DNA of 64,000 nucleotides from Streptomyces cyanogenus. Lineage in GTDB: Bacteria; Actinomycetota; Actinomycetes; Streptomycetales; Streptomycetaceae. The notes under the pieces were generated by a model. The model saw only the letters and a list, made by a program, of their open reading frames with translations. It was not told the DNA's origin and ran no database searches. Numbering within the stretch: the stretch's first letter is position 1; each line of letters begins with the position of its first letter. Shown here in pieces: positions 8,185-16,984 of the stretch. The stretch spans positions 7,974,001 to 8,038,000 of the forward strand of contig NZ_CP071839.1 in NCBI RefSeq assembly GCF_017526105.1, written 5' to 3'. The translations under genes and the position numbers were made by a program.

Positions 8185-9438
8185 TCACAGAATCCGCAGC
8201 GACCCCCACAGTGCCACCACCGCGACCGCGAGGGAGGACGGCACGGCGAGCAGCCCGAGCCGGGTGAACTCCCCGAGGTCCACGTCGTGCTCGTGCTCGT
8301 GCACGATCCGCCGCCACAGCAGCGTGGCCAGCGATCCGGCGTAGGTGAGGTTCGGGCCGATGTTCACGCCCAGCAGCACGGCGAGCACCGCCCCCGGCCC
8401 GGCGGGCGCCGCCAGCGGCAGCAGGACCAGCACCGCGGGCAGGTTGTTGATCAGGTTGGCCAGCAGCGCGGCGAGCGCGGCGATCCCGAGCAGCGCGGGC
8501 AGCCCGGTGCCGGCCGGCAGCACGTGTCCGAGCACGTCCGCGAGCCCGTTGTCGACCACGGCCCGCACCACGATGCCCAGCGCCAGGACGAACGCGAGGA
8601 AGGCCGGGGCCGCCGCGCGCACCACGGTCAGCGGGCTCGCCTGCCGCCGCACCAGCGCCCGTCCGGCCAGCACCAGCGCGCCGGCCGCCGCCACCCAGGC
8701 GGGGTCCACGCCGAACGCCGACGCCACCACGAACCCGGCCAGCGTGCAGCCCACGGTCACCAGAGCGAACAGCGGCAACGCGGGCACCTCGTCGGTGTCC
8801 CGGCCCGCCGGGGCCGCCGCCGTGAGGTCCCGGGCGAAGAACCGCCGGAACACCAGGTACTCGGCGCCGATCGCGGCCAGCCACGGCAGCGCCATCAGCG
8901 CCGCGAACCGGGTGAAGGTCAGCCCGCTCGCCGCGAACGCCAGCAGGTTCGTCAGGTTGGACACCGGCAGCAGCAGCGACGCCGTGTTCGACAGGTGCGT
9001 GCAGGCGTACACATGCGGTTTGGGCCGTACGCCCGTCCGCGCGGCCGTGGCGAAGACCACCGGGGTCAGCAGCACGATCGTCGCGTCCAGGCTGAGCACG
9101 GCGGTGATGGCCGACGCCAGCGCGAACACCGCCGTCAGCAGCCGTACCGGCCGGCCCGCCGCCCACCGGGCCATCCACGCCCCGCACGCCTGGAACAGCC
9201 CCTCGACGTCGCAGAAGTGGGCGAGCACCAGCACCGCGGCCAGGAACCCGACCACCGGGCCGAGCCGTTCGGCCTCGGCTCGGGCGTGGTCGAGGGAGAT
9301 CGCGCCGGTCGCGACCGCGACGGCGGCGGCGGGGACGGCCATGACCGCCTCCGGCCGGCCGAAGGGCCGTACGACGGCCCAGGCCAGCACGGCGGCCAGC
9401 AGAACGGCGGACAGGGCCTCGGCGAGCGGGGTGTTCAG
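8185..9438 (-). CDS. ArsB/NhaD-superfamily membrane transporter (SLC13-like)
   Basis: About 417 residues with 10-12 hydrophobic helices. Family-like segments are LSLDATIVLLTPVVFATAAR, HLSNTASLLLPVSNLTNLLA and NLINNLPAVLVLLPL, the last two being the paired discontinuous-helix motifs of the ion transporter superfamily that includes arsenite pump ArsB. The start is uncertain: a GTG at 9390 has no ribosome site and cuts the first helix, whereas the CTG at 9438 sits behind GGAAGGACCCGCC and restores it. I favour the CTG. No arsR, arsC or arsA is nearby, so an arsenic role is not supported by context; it could carry another anion. Confidence 0.82.
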   Translation of the reverse strand: MNTPLAEALSAVLLAAVLAWAVVRPFGRPEAVMAVPAAAVAVATGAISLDHARAEAERLGPVVGFLAAVLVLAHFCDVEGLFQACGAWMARWAAGRPVRLLTAVFALASAITAVLSLDATIVLLTPVVFATAARTGVRPKPHVYACTHLSNTASLLLPVSNLTNLLAFAASGLTFTRFAALMALPWLAAIGAEYLVFRRFFARDLTAAAPAGRDTDEVPALPLFALVTVGCTLAGFVVASAFGVDPAWVAAAGALVLAGRALVRRQASPLTVVRAAAPAFLAFVLALGIVVRAVVDNGLADVLGHVLPAGTGLPALLGIAALAALLANLINNLPAVLVLLPLAAPAGPGAVLAVLLGVNIGPNLTYAGSLATLLWRRIVHEHEHDVDLGEFTRLGLLAVPSSLAVAVVALWGSLRIL

Positions 9439-9501
9439 GGCGGGTCCTTCCGGAGTCGGGCACGGGGCGCCCGCCCATGAAAACAGACCACGTCGGACGC
9501 G

Positions 9502-10731
9502 TTACGACGACCGGCTGCCCGCCGCGCCCAGGAACTCCGCCCAGCCGCCCGCCGGGGCCTGCCCGGGCGGCAGGGTGCGCAGCCGGCGCAGCACCGCCTG
9601 GTCCTGCGCCTCCAGCCAGGCGACGAGCTGCTTGAAGGACACGAAGCGCACGTCGTCGTAGGAAGCCATCTTCCCGATGGCCTCCTCGACGGCGTCCATG
9701 TAGATGCCGCCGTTCCAGCGTTCGAAGTGGTTGCCGATGAACAGGGGGGCGCGGTTGGTCTCGTAGGCCCGCCGGAAACCGGCCAGGTAGGTGTCACGGG
9801 CCTGGGCCCGCCAGGTGTCGTACTTGGTGCGGTCGCCGAGCGGGTTGCCGCCGGACTGGTTGAACATCAGGTTGTAGTCCATCGAGAGCACCTGGAAGGA
9901 GTGCCCGGCGAACGGTATGGACTGCAGCGGGAAGTCCCACAGCTTGCCGCCCTGCACCTTGCCCGGCCAGATCTGGAGCCCGCCGGGGGAGCTGGCGTCG
10001 TACTTCCAGCCGAGCGCGGCGGCGGTCGGCAGCAGGTTGGCCTGACCCTCCAGGCAGGGGGTGCGGCCGCCGATCAGCTCCTTGCGGTAGTCGAAGGGGA
10101 GCGGGTCGAGGTCGGTGAAGCCGGTGTTGGTCTTCCACTTCGTCACGAAGTCCACGGCCTGGTCGATCTCGCTGCGCCACTCGGCCGGGGACCACCTGCG
10201 CACGCCGGTCGCGCCGCAGAAGTGCCCGTTGAAGTGGGTGCCGATCTCGTGGCCCTCCAGCCAGGCCGCCCGGACCTCCTGGAGGGTGGCGTGGATGTGC
10301 CGGTCGGCGAGGTAGCCGATGTCGGAGGCGCCGACCGGGTGCTGCGGCGGACGGTACAGGTGCTTCTTGGACTCGGGCAGCGTGTAGATGCCGCTGAGGA
10401 AGAACGTCATCTTCGCGTCGTGGTCGGCGGCCACCTTGCGGAACCGGGAGAACAGCTTGTTGCTCAGCTCGCCGGCCCCGTCCCAGGAGAACACCACGAA
10501 CTGCGGCGGCTGCTGGCCCTCCTTCAGCCGGTCCGGCTTCGGCTGGTGCGGCTGGGCGCCGGTGTCGGCGGTGGAGCCGTCGCCGATCGGCTTCACCGGC
10601 CGGGCCTGCGCCGTGCCCCGGCCGCCCGCCGGGCCCGGCCCGCCGGTGCCGGAGGAGCAGGCGGCCAGTGTCCCGAGTGCGCCCGCCGCCACCCCGGCCG
10701 TCAGCACCCGCCTGCGTGAGATCCCGCTCAT
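9502..10731 (-). CDS. Tat-exported lipoprotein with polysaccharide deacetylase-like domain
   Basis: A 409-residue secreted protein. The ATG at 10731 gives a twin-arginine signal, SRRRVLTAGVAAGALGTL, followed by the lipobox LAAC, so it is predicted to be a Tat-dependent lipoprotein. The mature domain resembles a NodB-type carbohydrate esterase. FVVFSWDGAGE supplies the metal-binding aspartate in place of the usual TFDDG, and HEIGTHFNGHF supplies two histidines. Later FIGNHFERWNGG and the end helix fit a long deacetylase-like branch with inserts. It may remodel cell-wall or surface glycans. Four 28-29 bp direct repeats lie upstream. Confidence 0.8.
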   Translation of the reverse strand: MSGISRRRVLTAGVAAGALGTLAACSSGTGGPGPAGGRGTAQARPVKPIGDGSTADTGAQPHQPKPDRLKEGQQPPQFVVFSWDGAGELSNKLFSRFRKVAADHDAKMTFFLSGIYTLPESKKHLYRPPQHPVGASDIGYLADRHIHATLQEVRAAWLEGHEIGTHFNGHFCGATGVRRWSPAEWRSEIDQAVDFVTKWKTNTGFTDLDPLPFDYRKELIGGRTPCLEGQANLLPTAAALGWKYDASSPGGLQIWPGKVQGGKLWDFPLQSIPFAGHSFQVLSMDYNLMFNQSGGNPLGDRTKYDTWRAQARDTYLAGFRRAYETNRAPLFIGNHFERWNGGIYMDAVEEAIGKMASYDDVRFVSFKQLVAWLEAQDQAVLRRLRTLPPGQAPAGGWAEFLGAAGSRSS

Positions 10732-10862
10732 CGTCTCCCCGATTCCCTGGTCATGGCCCCCGCGGGGCCTGTTCGCCGTGCGGTCGACCGGGTTCGATGA
10801 CCACGGGCCGGGGAAAGATCGCGGCCGACGGCGCCTGTTGCCGTCCTGTGACAGTTGTGGCA

Positions 10863-10962
10863 CCGGCATGACGAACGGCGCTGCCCTCGCGCCGGCATGG
10901 CGAACCGGAACTCCCGGGACCGGCATGCCGGACCGGGCCACCGCGGGGCCGGCATGGCGAAC
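10863..10962. repeat. four direct repeats with 28-29 bp period
   Basis: CCGGCATG recurs at 10863, 10892, 10920 and 10949, spaced 29, 28 and 29 bp. In three copies it is followed by RCGAAC; the third copy reads CCGGAC instead. The array lies between the deacetylase start (10731) and the terminator of the upstream gene, so it could be a regulator-binding array or a decaying minisatellite. Confidence 0.6.
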
Positions 10963-10994
10963 CCCGCTGCCTCGGGGGTGGCAGCGGGGTTCGC
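10957..10994 (-). terminator. strong terminator hairpin after DUF4232 lipoprotein gene
   Basis: GCGAACCCCGCTGCC (10957-10971) pairs perfectly over 15 bp with 10980-10994 across an 8-base loop. It begins 24 bp beyond the stop of the minus-strand gene ending at 11018 and insulates the next gene. Confidence 0.78.
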
Positions 10995-11017
10995 GTGGAG
11001 GGGGCGGGGGGAGGGGC

Positions 11018-11713
11018 TCAGGGGCCGGTGCCCGGGGCGAGCACCGTCAGGCGGACGGAGGAGGAGTTTCCGGAGACCGGCACCGGCCCGCCCGACCAGA
11101 CCGCCCTCAACGAGGCCCGCTCGTCCGGCGGAGTGACCAGCAGCGCGGCCGGCGTGGCCGTCTTCGCTCCGCTGATCTCCGGGTTGGAGAAGGTCAGCCC
11201 GGCCCAGGCGCTCCGCCCTGGCTTGAGCGTGACGGTCACCGGGGTGCCCGGCTCACGCCGGGGGTCGGGGCCGAGCTGGGTGCCGGAGGCGTTGACGAAG
11301 GCCGCGCCCGGATAGCCGTGCAGGGTGCAGGTCCGGGCAGAGGTGTTGGTGAGCACCACCGGGAAGTTCTCCTGGCCGGCGCCCGGGTCGTTGCGGCCCA
11401 CGGAGGCACGTAGTTCGGAGGTGTGGCAGCGGGAGCTCGCCGCGGCCGGGACGGTCGTGGCCGCGGCGCGGCCCGAGGTGCCGGTCGCCTTCGGCGCGGA
11501 CGACGAGCCGGTGCCCGCCGGGGAGGAGGCCGTTTTCGCGAGGGACGCCGGGGGCTGCGAGGTGTCCCGCGCGGGGGCGGCCGTACCCAAGACGGTGACC
11601 GGGCCGGCGCTGTGCGCGCCGGAGCCGTCACCACAGGCGGTCAGGAAGCCCAGCACGGCGACCGTGCCCACGAGCAGGGCACCGTGCCGCGCGGACCGGG
11701 GGATGTACACCAT
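11018..11713 (-). CDS. DUF4232-domain lipoprotein
   Basis: A 231-residue predicted lipoprotein. The ATG at 11713 is preferred, 11 bases from AGGAG. The signal peptide ends in the lipobox LTAC. A Ser/Thr/Ala-rich linker (about 30-95) leads to a domain starting SRCHTSELRASVG, with QENFPVVLTNTSARTCTLHGYPGAAF and later LKPGRSAWAGLTFSN. This is the usual DUF4232 pattern with two cysteines in the first half. The biochemical role of this common actinobacterial domain is unknown; a surface-exposed beta-sandwich is likely. It lies downstream of the kinase gene on the same strand, 162 bp away. Confidence 0.85.
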   Translation of the reverse strand: MVYIPRSARHGALLVGTVAVLGFLTACGDGSGAHSAGPVTVLGTAAPARDTSQPPASLAKTASSPAGTGSSSAPKATGTSGRAAATTVPAAASSRCHTSELRASVGRNDPGAGQENFPVVLTNTSARTCTLHGYPGAAFVNASGTQLGPDPRREPGTPVTVTLKPGRSAWAGLTFSNPEISGAKTATPAALLVTPPDERASLRAVWSGGPVPVSGNSSSVRLTVLAPGTGP

Positions 11714-11875
11714 GTCGCTCAACACTCCTGGAGGTCACGGCACGCGACCGGGACGCGTGCCTACGGCGCCGGGTGCGCCGTCCTCTCCGTCCGATGCACG
11801 GACCGCCGGAAAAGTTCGGGACGCGCCGGGTTCTGTCCGGTTCTCTTCCCCGCCGTGCCGCTCGGCAGGCGTCGG

Positions 11876-13267
11876 TCAGGCCACTCGCAGCGAACGGAGC
11901 ACGCCGTCGGTCGCGTCGTCGCCGTCCCGCTGACGCACCTGCACGTACACCTGCGGCCGGGTCGCGCCGCCCGCCGGGACCAGCGCGGACTCGGTGACCG
12001 AGCCGCCGTCCGGGCAGCTGTTCCAGGACCTGACCAGCCCGTGCCAGTCGGCGTCCGCGAAGGTGCGGGCACCCGCGTACCGGCAGCCGGAGTGCGCCAG
12101 CGCCTTCACCTTGGCGGTGATGTCACCGTCCGCACCGACCCCGACGAACACCCCGTCCACCGGGGCCTTCGGGTCGGACCAGCGGGACAGGTCGTCGGCC
12201 ACCGCGAGACCGGGCTGGTGCCCGGCGGCCAGTCCGAGCGCCCGCGGGTCCCAGCCGGAGTCGCGCAGCTCGCGGCCGAACCCGTCCGGCACCCGCAGGC
12301 TCACCCGCCCGGTGGCGTCCGTGACCCGCACCTCGTCGTCCGCGGTGCCGTCCCGGTGGAGGGCCGCGGTCACCGTGACCGCGGCCCCGCCGGCGGCGAG
12401 GACCGCGGCGAGGGCCAGGGTCAGGGGAGTGAGCCGGCCGCGCACCCTGTCCAGGCGCCGCGCGGGCCGTACCGACGGCGCCGCGGCCAGCCGGTCCAGC
12501 TCCGCCGCGAACTCCCCGGCGCCCGGCCAGCGCCGCGTCCGGTCCGGCTCCAGCGCGCGCAGCAGCACCCGCTCGACGTCCGCGTCCAGTCCCGGCCGCA
12601 GCCGCCGGGGCGGTACCACCTGCCCCGGCGGTCCCGGCACCGTCCCGGTCAGCAGTTCGTAGCCGACCGCGCCCAGGCTGTAGACGTCCGCCCGCTCGTC
12701 GATGCCCGCGCCGGGCTCGGCCTGCTCCGGCGGCCGGTAGCCCGCCGAACCCGCGGCCAGCGTCAGCACCGAGGCCTGCGTGAGGCTCTTGGCCAGCCCC
12801 AGGTCGGCGAGCAGCACCCGCCGGGTGCCGTCCGGGGCGGTGTGCAGCAGCACGTTGGTCGGCTTGATGTCGCGGTGGACGATGCCCGCCTCGTGCAGCG
12901 CGGCGGCGCCGCGCGCGGCCTCGGACGTCAGCGCGAGCGCCTCCCGCACCGGCAGCGGACCGTCCGCCAGCAGATCGGCGAGGGTCCCGCCGCCGGCGTA
13001 CTCCATCACGAAGTACGGCCTGCCGTCCGGGAGTTCACCGATGTCGTAGACCTGCACGACCCGGCTGGAACCGGCCCGGCGCAGCAGCCGCGCCTCGGAC
13101 AGGAAGCGCTCCCTGATGTCGAGCCGGTGCGCCCAGTTCTCGGCGAGCACCTTCACCGCGACGGGGGCCTGGAGCTCGGGGTCGTGGGCGAGCCACACGG
13201 TGGCGAAGGCGCCGCTGCCCAGCGGCTGTTCCAGGCGGTGGCGGCCGATCCGCTCCAGGGGGTGCAT
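11876..13267 (-). CDS. membrane-anchored serine/threonine protein kinase (PknB-like) with extracellular domain
   Basis: A 463-residue Hanks-type kinase. It shows the glycine loop GSGAFATVW, Lys39 in VAVKVL, HRDIKPTN with catalytic Asp133, the metal loop as DLG (Asp155, instead of DFG) and the GYRPPEQ segment. One transmembrane helix follows at about 280-303. The outer domain of about 160 residues has two cysteines (SGCRYAG and SWNSCPD), likely a disulphide-bonded sensor; it lacks PASTA repeats. The gene is divergent from an ECF sigma gene with only 47 bp between the starts. Together with the absence of an anti-sigma gene, this suggests the kinase controls that sigma factor by phosphorylation. 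That link is inference. Confidence 0.9.
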   Translation of the reverse strand: MHPLERIGRHRLEQPLGSGAFATVWLAHDPELQAPVAVKVLAENWAHRLDIRERFLSEARLLRRAGSSRVVQVYDIGELPDGRPYFVMEYAGGGTLADLLADGPLPVREALALTSEAARGAAALHEAGIVHRDIKPTNVLLHTAPDGTRRVLLADLGLAKSLTQASVLTLAAGSAGYRPPEQAEPGAGIDERADVYSLGAVGYELLTGTVPGPPGQVVPPRRLRPGLDADVERVLLRALEPDRTRRWPGAGEFAAELDRLAAAPSVRPARRLDRVRGRLTPLTLALAAVLAAGGAAVTVTAALHRDGTADDEVRVTDATGRVSLRVPDGFGRELRDSGWDPRALGLAAGHQPGLAVADDLSRWSDPKAPVDGVFVGVGADGDITAKVKALAHSGCRYAGARTFADADWHGLVRSWNSCPDGGSVTESALVPAGGATRPQVYVQVRQRDGDDATDGVLRSLRVA

Positions 13268-13314
13268 ACGACTATCATGCCTGGCCTGAGATCGACTCGG
13301 AGGGGGGCCCGTCC

Positions 13315-13863
13315 GTGCAGGACCAGGCGCTGACGGAGGAGTTCGCCCGGCGTGCCGCCGCCGGCGACGGCACGGCCCTGGACCGGCTGCTGACGGAGAT
13401 ACGGCCCGAGGTGGTGCGCCGCTGCGCGCGCTTCCTGCCCTGCCGGGAGGACGCCGAGGAGGCCGCCCAGGACGTGCTGCTCCAGGTGGCCCGGCACATC
13501 TCCGGCTTCGAGGGCCGCAGCCGCTTCGGCACCTGGCTGTACACCGTCGTCGCCAACTGCTGCCGGCAGAAGTACCGCGAGCTGAAGCGGCGGGCCGCCG
13601 AACAGCCCGCGGCCATCGAGCCGGGGCACGCCGTCGACCCGCGCACCACCAGCGTCATCGCCGGCTCCCGGGTGGATCTGCTGGAGGCCCTGGAGCGCCT
13701 GGAGCGGGAGCATCCGCACCTGGTCGCGCCGCTGGTCTACCGGGACATCTGCCAGCTCGACTACGCCGAGGCCGCCGAGCGCGCCGGCATCCCGCTCGGC
13801 ACCCTCAAGTCCCGGCTGCACGAGGCCCGCAAACAGGTACGACCGTGGCTGACGGCCTCTTGA
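13315..13863 (+). CDS. ECF-type RNA polymerase sigma factor
   Basis: A 182-residue group 4 sigma factor starting at GTG 13315 behind GGAGGGG. Region 2 covers about 20-90, with CREDAEEAAQDVLLQVARHI and SRFGTWLYTVVANCCRQKY (core binding and -10 recognition). Region 4 is at about 125-178, with LDYAEAAERAGIPLGTLKSR as the helix-turn-helix for the -35 element. No anti-sigma gene follows; instead the divergent neighbour is a membrane Ser/Thr kinase. This recalls ECF groups controlled by kinases, such as EcfP/PknT of Vibrio. Target genes are unknown. A repeat-rich non-coding stretch follows directly. Confidence 0.9.
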   Translation: MQDQALTEEFARRAAAGDGTALDRLLTEIRPEVVRRCARFLPCREDAEEAAQDVLLQVARHISGFEGRSRFGTWLYTVVANCCRQKYRELKRRAAEQPAAIEPGHAVDPRTTSVIAGSRVDLLEALERLEREHPHLVAPLVYRDICQLDYAEAAERAGIPLGTLKSRLHEARKQVRPWLTAS

Positions 13864-13897
13864 CGACGGTCTGCTGAGGGCGGGCTCTTGACGGCGG

Positions 13898-14334
13898 CGG
13901 CTTGAGGGCGGCCTCCTAGCGGCGGCGGGTTCCTGACAGCGGTCTGCTGAGGGCGGGCTCCTGACGACGGCCGCCTGACGAACGGCCGCCTGACGAACGG
14001 CCGCCTGGCGACGTCCTCGTGAGGGCGGGCGCTTGGCGGCGTCCGCTTGAGGGCGGCGGCTTGAGGGCGGCCTCCTAGCGGCGGCGGGTTCCTGACAGCG
14101 GTCTCCTGAGGGCGGGCTCCTGACGACGGCCGCCTGACGAACGGCCGCCTGGCGACGTCCTCGTGAGGGCGGGCTCTTGGCGGCGACCGCTTGAGGGCGG
14201 CGGCTTGAGGGCGGCCTCCTAGCGGCGGCGGTCTCCTGAGGGCGGGCTCCTGACGAACGGCCGCCTGACGACGTCCGTGAGGGCGGGCTCTTGGCGGCGG
14301 TCTCCTGACGGTCTCCCTGAGGGCCGTCCGGGGG
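13898..14334. repeat. imperfect tandem repeat array, units of about 159 and 144 bp
   Basis: The landmark CTTGAGGGCGGCCTCCTAGC starts at 13901, 14060 and 14204, giving periods of 159 and 144 bp; the third copy is truncated and degenerate. The 15-bp difference equals one extra copy of GACGAACGGCCGCCT in the first unit. The minus strand happens to be stop-free across the array because all unit lengths are multiples of three. I see no reliable gene here. It fills the space between the sigma gene and the convergent phosphatase gene. Confidence 0.7.
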
Positions 14335-16734
14335 CTACTCGTCCTCCTCGTACAGCGGCAGCTCCGCCCAGATCGTCTTGCCCTCCGCATGGTGCCGGCT
14401 GCCCCAGCGCTGGGTGAGCTGGGCGACCAGCAGCAGACCCCGGCCGCCCTCGTCGAAGGTCTTGGCCCGGCGCAGGTGCGGGGCGGTGGGGCTGGTGTCG
14501 GAGACCTCGCAGATCAGCGTGGCCGCGTCGTGGATCAGCCGGAGCCGGATCGGGTGCGCGCCGTAGCGGATGGCGTTGGTGACCAGCTCGCTGACCACCA
14601 GCTCCGTCGTGAACGACGCCTCGCTGAGCGACCAGGTGTCCAGCTGCTCCACCACCTGCTTGCGGACCGGCGCGACCAGCGCGGGATCGGCGGGGATGTC
14701 CCAGGTCGCCACCTGCCCCGTGGGCAGGCCCCGGGTGCGGGCCAGCAGCAGCGCCACGTCGTCCGGGGCGCCACCGGCCGGGAGCAGCGTGTGCAGGACG
14801 CGGTCGCAGGTCTCATCCAGGGAGTCCGCGTACGAGCCCAGCGCCTCGTGGAGCATCTCCCGGCTCGTCTCCGGGTCGCGCTCCCGGGACCACACCAGCC
14901 CGTCGGTGTACAGCGCGAGCAGGGTGCCGTCGGGCAGTTCCACCTCGGTCGACTCGAAGGGCAGCCCGCCCAGGCCGAGCGGGGGACCGGCGGGCACGTC
15001 CAGGGCGTGGGGCGTGCCGCCCGGCCGCAGCAGCACGGGCGGCGGATGCCCGGCGCGGGCCAGCGTGCAGCGCCGGGACACCGGGTCGTAGACGGCGTAC
15101 AGACAGGTCGCGCCGACCTCGCCGGGGCTGCCGTCCTGGCCCGGGCTGACGTCACCGCCGGACTCCTCCGACAGCCGGACGACCAGGTCGTCGAGGTGGG
15201 TGAGCAGCTCGTCCGGGGCCAGGTCGATGTCGGCGAGGGTGCGTACGGCGGTGCGCAGCCGGCCCATGGTCGCCGAGGCCTGGATGCCGTGCCCGACGAC
15301 GTCCCCGACGACCATCGCGACCCGCATCCCGGACAGCGGGATCACGTCGAACCAGTCCCCGCCCACGCCGGCGCGGGCGGCCGGCAGATAGCGGGAGGAG
15401 ACGTGCAGCGCGGCCGTGCGCGGCAGCGACCGGGGCAGCAGGCTGCGCTGGAGCGCGAGCGCGGTCTCCCGCTCGCGCGAGTAGCGGCGGGCGTTGTCGA
15501 TGCAGACGGCGGCGCGCGCGGTGATCTCCTCGGCCAGCAGCACGTCGTCCGGGGTGAAGCCGTCCGGGCGGCGGTGCCGGGTGAGCACCGCGACGCCGAG
15601 GGTCAGCCCGCGCGCCTGGATGGGCACCGACATCGAGGAGTGCATGCCGAACTGCCGGACCCGCTCCCCGCGTTCCGCGTGCCAGGTCCGCCACTGGTTG
15701 GTGGCGCCGGAGGTCACCGAGGTGATGATCGTGCGACCCGCGGTCATCGAGTCGGCCTGCGGGGAGAAGTCCCGGTACTCCTCCGCCGTGCCGGGCTTGA
15801 TCACGGCCTCGGGCACGTCGGGCAGCACGGACCGGTGGGCGGTGCGGCGCAGCCGTACCGGGGCGGTGACGCGGGCGGGCGGCTCGCCGCCGTACTCCTC
15901 CGGGTCCAGCAGGTCGATGGTGACGAAGTCGGCGAGCGCGGGCACGCACACGTCGGCCAGCTCCTGCGCGGTCCGGGTGACGTCGAGCGTGGTCCCGATG
16001 CGCACGCTGGCCTCGTTGACCAGCTGCAGCCGTTGCCGGGCCCACTGGTTGTCGGTGACGTCGTGCGCGGCCAGGCACACGCCCCGCACCCGGCCCGCCG
16101 CGTCCCGGACCGGAGCCATGCGGGCGAGCCAGGCATGGGCCCGGTCCTCGCCGCCGGTATGCATGAAGGTCTGCACGTCCAGCGGGCGGCCCGTGGTCAG
16201 TACCCGGAGCATGTCCTGCTCCAGCTCCTCGCTCTGGGGCCTGCCGCCGATCTCCGCGAGCCTGAGGCCCCGCAGCCGCCGCTCCGGCAGCCCGATCACG
16301 TCGGCCATCGCGCCGTTCATCCGGCGCAGCCGCAGCCGGTCGTCGTACACCGCGACCGCGCACGGCGACTGGATCAGGCCCGCCTCGGTGAGCGGGTCGC
16401 CACCGGGCGGCGGGTCGTCGCCGGCGAGCGGGGTGACCAGGAGCCAGCCGCCCGGGTGCTCGTCGTCCGGCGGGCGGCGGTGGGCGAGCAGCCAGACGGA
16501 GACGGTACGGCCGTCGCGGTGGCGCAACCCGACCGTGCCCGCCCAGCGGGTGCCGGCGGGCGGGTCCGGGGGCTCGGCCTCGGCGAGCAGCTCGGCGGCG
16601 GGGCGGCCCAGGACGGCGGCGGCCGGGTGGCCGAGCAGGCGGTGGGCGCCCTCGTTCCACTCCGTCAGCGTTCCGTCGTCGCGGATGACGGCTCGGGCCG
16701 TGGCCGCATCGTCGAACGGATAGACCCGGCTCAT
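14335..16734 (-). CDS. multidomain SpoIIE-type phosphatase (PAS-PAS-GAF-PP2C-HATPase)
   Basis: A 799-residue cytosolic signalling protein; the ATG at 16734 follows GGGAG by eight bases. In order: PAS-like domains at about 10-110 and 115-250 (TEWNEGAHRLLGHPAAAVLG; YDDRLRLRRMNGAMADVIGL), GAF at about 260-430, and a PP2C/SpoIIE phosphatase at about 445-655 (GGDWFDVIPL, VVGDVVGHGIQASATMGRLR, LALYTDGLVW). An anti-sigma-type ATPase closes it at about 665-795 (VSELVTNAIRYGA, GGRGLLLVAQL). Such proteins dephosphorylate anti-anti-sigma factors in partner-switching pathways, and the end domain may bind sigma or phosphorylate the antagonist. No such antagonist gene is adjacent. Confidence 0.92.
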   Translation of the reverse strand: MSRVYPFDDAATARAVIRDDGTLTEWNEGAHRLLGHPAAAVLGRPAAELLAEAEPPDPPAGTRWAGTVGLRHRDGRTVSVWLLAHRRPPDDEHPGGWLLVTPLAGDDPPPGGDPLTEAGLIQSPCAVAVYDDRLRLRRMNGAMADVIGLPERRLRGLRLAEIGGRPQSEELEQDMLRVLTTGRPLDVQTFMHTGGEDRAHAWLARMAPVRDAAGRVRGVCLAAHDVTDNQWARQRLQLVNEASVRIGTTLDVTRTAQELADVCVPALADFVTIDLLDPEEYGGEPPARVTAPVRLRRTAHRSVLPDVPEAVIKPGTAEEYRDFSPQADSMTAGRTIITSVTSGATNQWRTWHAERGERVRQFGMHSSMSVPIQARGLTLGVAVLTRHRRPDGFTPDDVLLAEEITARAAVCIDNARRYSRERETALALQRSLLPRSLPRTAALHVSSRYLPAARAGVGGDWFDVIPLSGMRVAMVVGDVVGHGIQASATMGRLRTAVRTLADIDLAPDELLTHLDDLVVRLSEESGGDVSPGQDGSPGEVGATCLYAVYDPVSRRCTLARAGHPPPVLLRPGGTPHALDVPAGPPLGLGGLPFESTEVELPDGTLLALYTDGLVWSRERDPETSREMLHEALGSYADSLDETCDRVLHTLLPAGGAPDDVALLLARTRGLPTGQVATWDIPADPALVAPVRKQVVEQLDTWSLSEASFTTELVVSELVTNAIRYGAHPIRLRLIHDAATLICEVSDTSPTAPHLRRAKTFDEGGRGLLLVAQLTQRWGSRHHAEGKTIWAELPLYEEDE

Positions 16735-16984
16735 CGTCGCCGCTCCCAAGCGCACACTCACAGTGAACGGGTGGCTCCACCCGCTGGTCCAGCCTAGTGC
16801 TTCGCGTCCTCCCCTGAGCGGCGGCCGGGGGCGACGATCGTGTGTGCCAGAACGCCGGGATCTGTTTGATGACGATCGGATGTGAGCACTTCTGGGCCCT
16901 GCTGAGGGCGGGCCGCCCGTGACTGTCGGCAACCGGACACCGCCCTCGGAGCCTTCCGGTACCGCAGTGAACCCGAGCTGACCT

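Noticed and set aside
8185..9438. Arsenite efflux operon
   Set aside because: Only the carrier-like gene is present; no arsenic regulator, reductase or ATPase gene lies nearby.
13898..14334. CRISPR array
   Set aside because: Repeats are long, adjacent and imperfect, with no unique spacers of constant length and no cas genes nearby.
13761..14390. Arg/Pro-rich repetitive minus-strand frame over the tandem repeats
   Set aside because: No ribosome site, overlaps the ends of both flanking genes, and openness follows from repeat units being multiples of three. Kept only as a finding.
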